Of a stretch of DNA of 5,801 nt, positions 5,153 to 5,801 are shown in pieces. Within the stretch, counting starts at the first letter, position 1. Every line of letters begins with the position of its first letter. The notes under the pieces were generated by a model, which was not told the DNA's origin, ran no database searches, and saw only the letters and a program-made list of their open reading frames with translations. Origin of the DNA: Caldilineaceae bacterium (GTDB lineage: Bacteria; Chloroflexota; Anaerolineae; Caldilineales; Caldilineaceae); NCBI GenBank assembly GCA_012032975.1, contig JAAUPU010000233.1:1-5801 (forward strand), in the 5' to 3' direction. The position numbers were made by a program, and so were the translations under genes.

Positions 5153-5801
5153 TTAGTGGGTGCGAGTCAGTCGCCAGCAACGGTGGATTCTGCTGTTGCG
5201 GAAATCTTCCGGCACGGTCCGCTGGCTGATCTCTTCGATTGTCAGGTTGGAGGGTAGTTCGTTTTCGGCGAGTTGAAATCGACGCGAATTTGTGCTGAAA
5301 TAAAGTACACCGTCGATGGTCAAGATCTGGATGCACTGGCCAATCAAAGCTGCGTGGTCGCGGTTGACGGCGAACGAGTTTTGGGCCATGCGTTTGGAGG
5401 CGCTGAAGGTAGGCGGGTCGCAGACGATCAGGTCGTACCGAGCGCGGTTGCGCGCCTCTTCTTCGAGAAAGGGCAGGCAATCCTGCTGCAGAACGCGATG
5501 TTGTGCCCCTTCGCTTATGCCGTTGTGGAGCAAGTTGCGCCGCGCCCAGTCGCAGTAGGTCTTGCTCAGGTCGACGGTGGTGGTGGATTGCGCGCCGCCG
5601 TCGATGGCATAACAGGTGAAGGCGCCGGTGTAGGCAAAGGTATTGAGCAGGGTCTCGTCGCTTGACAAAAAAGCATCCAGGCGGGGGCTTTCCACCGAAA
5701 TGGCCCCGATGACCGAGGCCATTATTTTTAGGGGGGCAATCAGCAGCGACCAGGGGCCATGCGCCTCGCTATACCAACTGACCCGCACCGTATCATTCTG
5801 C
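5153..5801 (-). CDS. RlmK/RlmI-like 23S rRNA SAM-dependent methyltransferase, C-terminal part
   Basis: The frame is open from the right edge to TAA at 5153, 215 residues; the true start is outside the window, and GTG 5788 is not taken as a start. The catalytic half is a Rossmann-fold methyltransferase very like the RlmK half of E. coli RlmKL, which makes m7G2069 in 23S rRNA. Signatures are LLNTFAYTGAFTCYAIDGGA (51-70, SAM motif I), STTTVDLSKTYCDWARRNLLHNG split as STTTVDLSKTY (72-82) and CDWARRNLLHNG (83-94), DCLPFL (107-112), LIVCDPPTFSASKRM (124-138, catalytic DPPTF), RDHAALI (147-153), LYFSTNSRRF (166-175) and EDFRNSRIHRCWRLT (198-212). RlmI-type m5C enzymes share this architecture, so the exact target is uncertain. 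Residues 23-37 look unlike the family and may be out of frame. It is followed by its own 89-nt spacer and a promoter-like sequence, so it may not be in the protease operon. Confidence 0.88.
   Translation of the reverse strand, partial: QNDTVRVSWYSEAHGPWSLLIAPLKIMASVIGAISVESPRLDAFLSSDETLLNTFAYTGAFTCYAIDGGAQSTTTVDLSKTYCDWARRNLLHNGISEGAQHRVLQQDCLPFLEEEARNRARYDLIVCDPPTFSASKRMAQNSFAVNRDHAALIGQCIQILTIDGVLYFSTNSRRFQLAENELPSNLTIEEISQRTVPEDFRNSRIHRCWRLTRTH

Noticed and set aside
5064..5480. Upstream extension of the first S41 gene
   Set aside because: It would overlap the conserved methyltransferase frame, and the residues before MNLRKLPVI are arginine/proline-rich shadow sequence; the membrane anchor marks the start.

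Overview
The window looks like a chromosomal stretch from a high-GC bacterium. The protein sequences fit a Chloroflexota-like lineage best, but that is an impression from the SmpB, Tgt-like and S41 sequences, not a database result. All six recognisable genes lie on the minus strand, so transcription runs from high to low coordinates. No plus-strand gene, rRNA, tRNA, CRISPR array, transposase or integrase is supported.

In transcription order: (i) the C-terminal part of a RlmK/RlmI-like 23S rRNA methyltransferase, cut by the right edge (5801-5153); (ii) a membrane-anchored S41 C-terminal processing protease (5063-3829) behind a plausible promoter; (iii) a second, diverged S41 protease 24 nt downstream (3804-2493); (iv) an approximately 110-nt intergenic spacer with a palindromic 10-nt-periodic repeat (2389-2453); (v) smpB (2364-1873); (vi) a tRNA-guanine transglycosylase family gene that starts inside the smpB stop (1873-721); (vii) the N-terminal 212 residues of an Arm/Rmt/FmrO-type 16S rRNA methyltransferase, cut by the left edge (637-1).

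The theme is translation and its quality control: rRNA methylation, a tRNA base-exchange enzyme, the trans-translation factor SmpB and two tail-specific-type proteases. The most notable points are the uncatalogued-looking Rmt-family gene, a Tgt whose usual GGLAVGE substrate loop reads GGWPLDADG, and SmpB lying beside proteases of the class that can degrade ssrA-tagged proteins.

Three conserved genes (both S41 genes and the tgt-like gene) are each broken by a single one-base-type frameshift, and the RlmK-like gene may hold a compensated pair. Everything on either side of the breaks is well conserved. The simplest reading is residual indel error in the sequence, mostly in C/G runs, rather than real pseudogenes. 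I annotate each as one repaired gene and state where the frame changes. I see no convincing wholly new system here.
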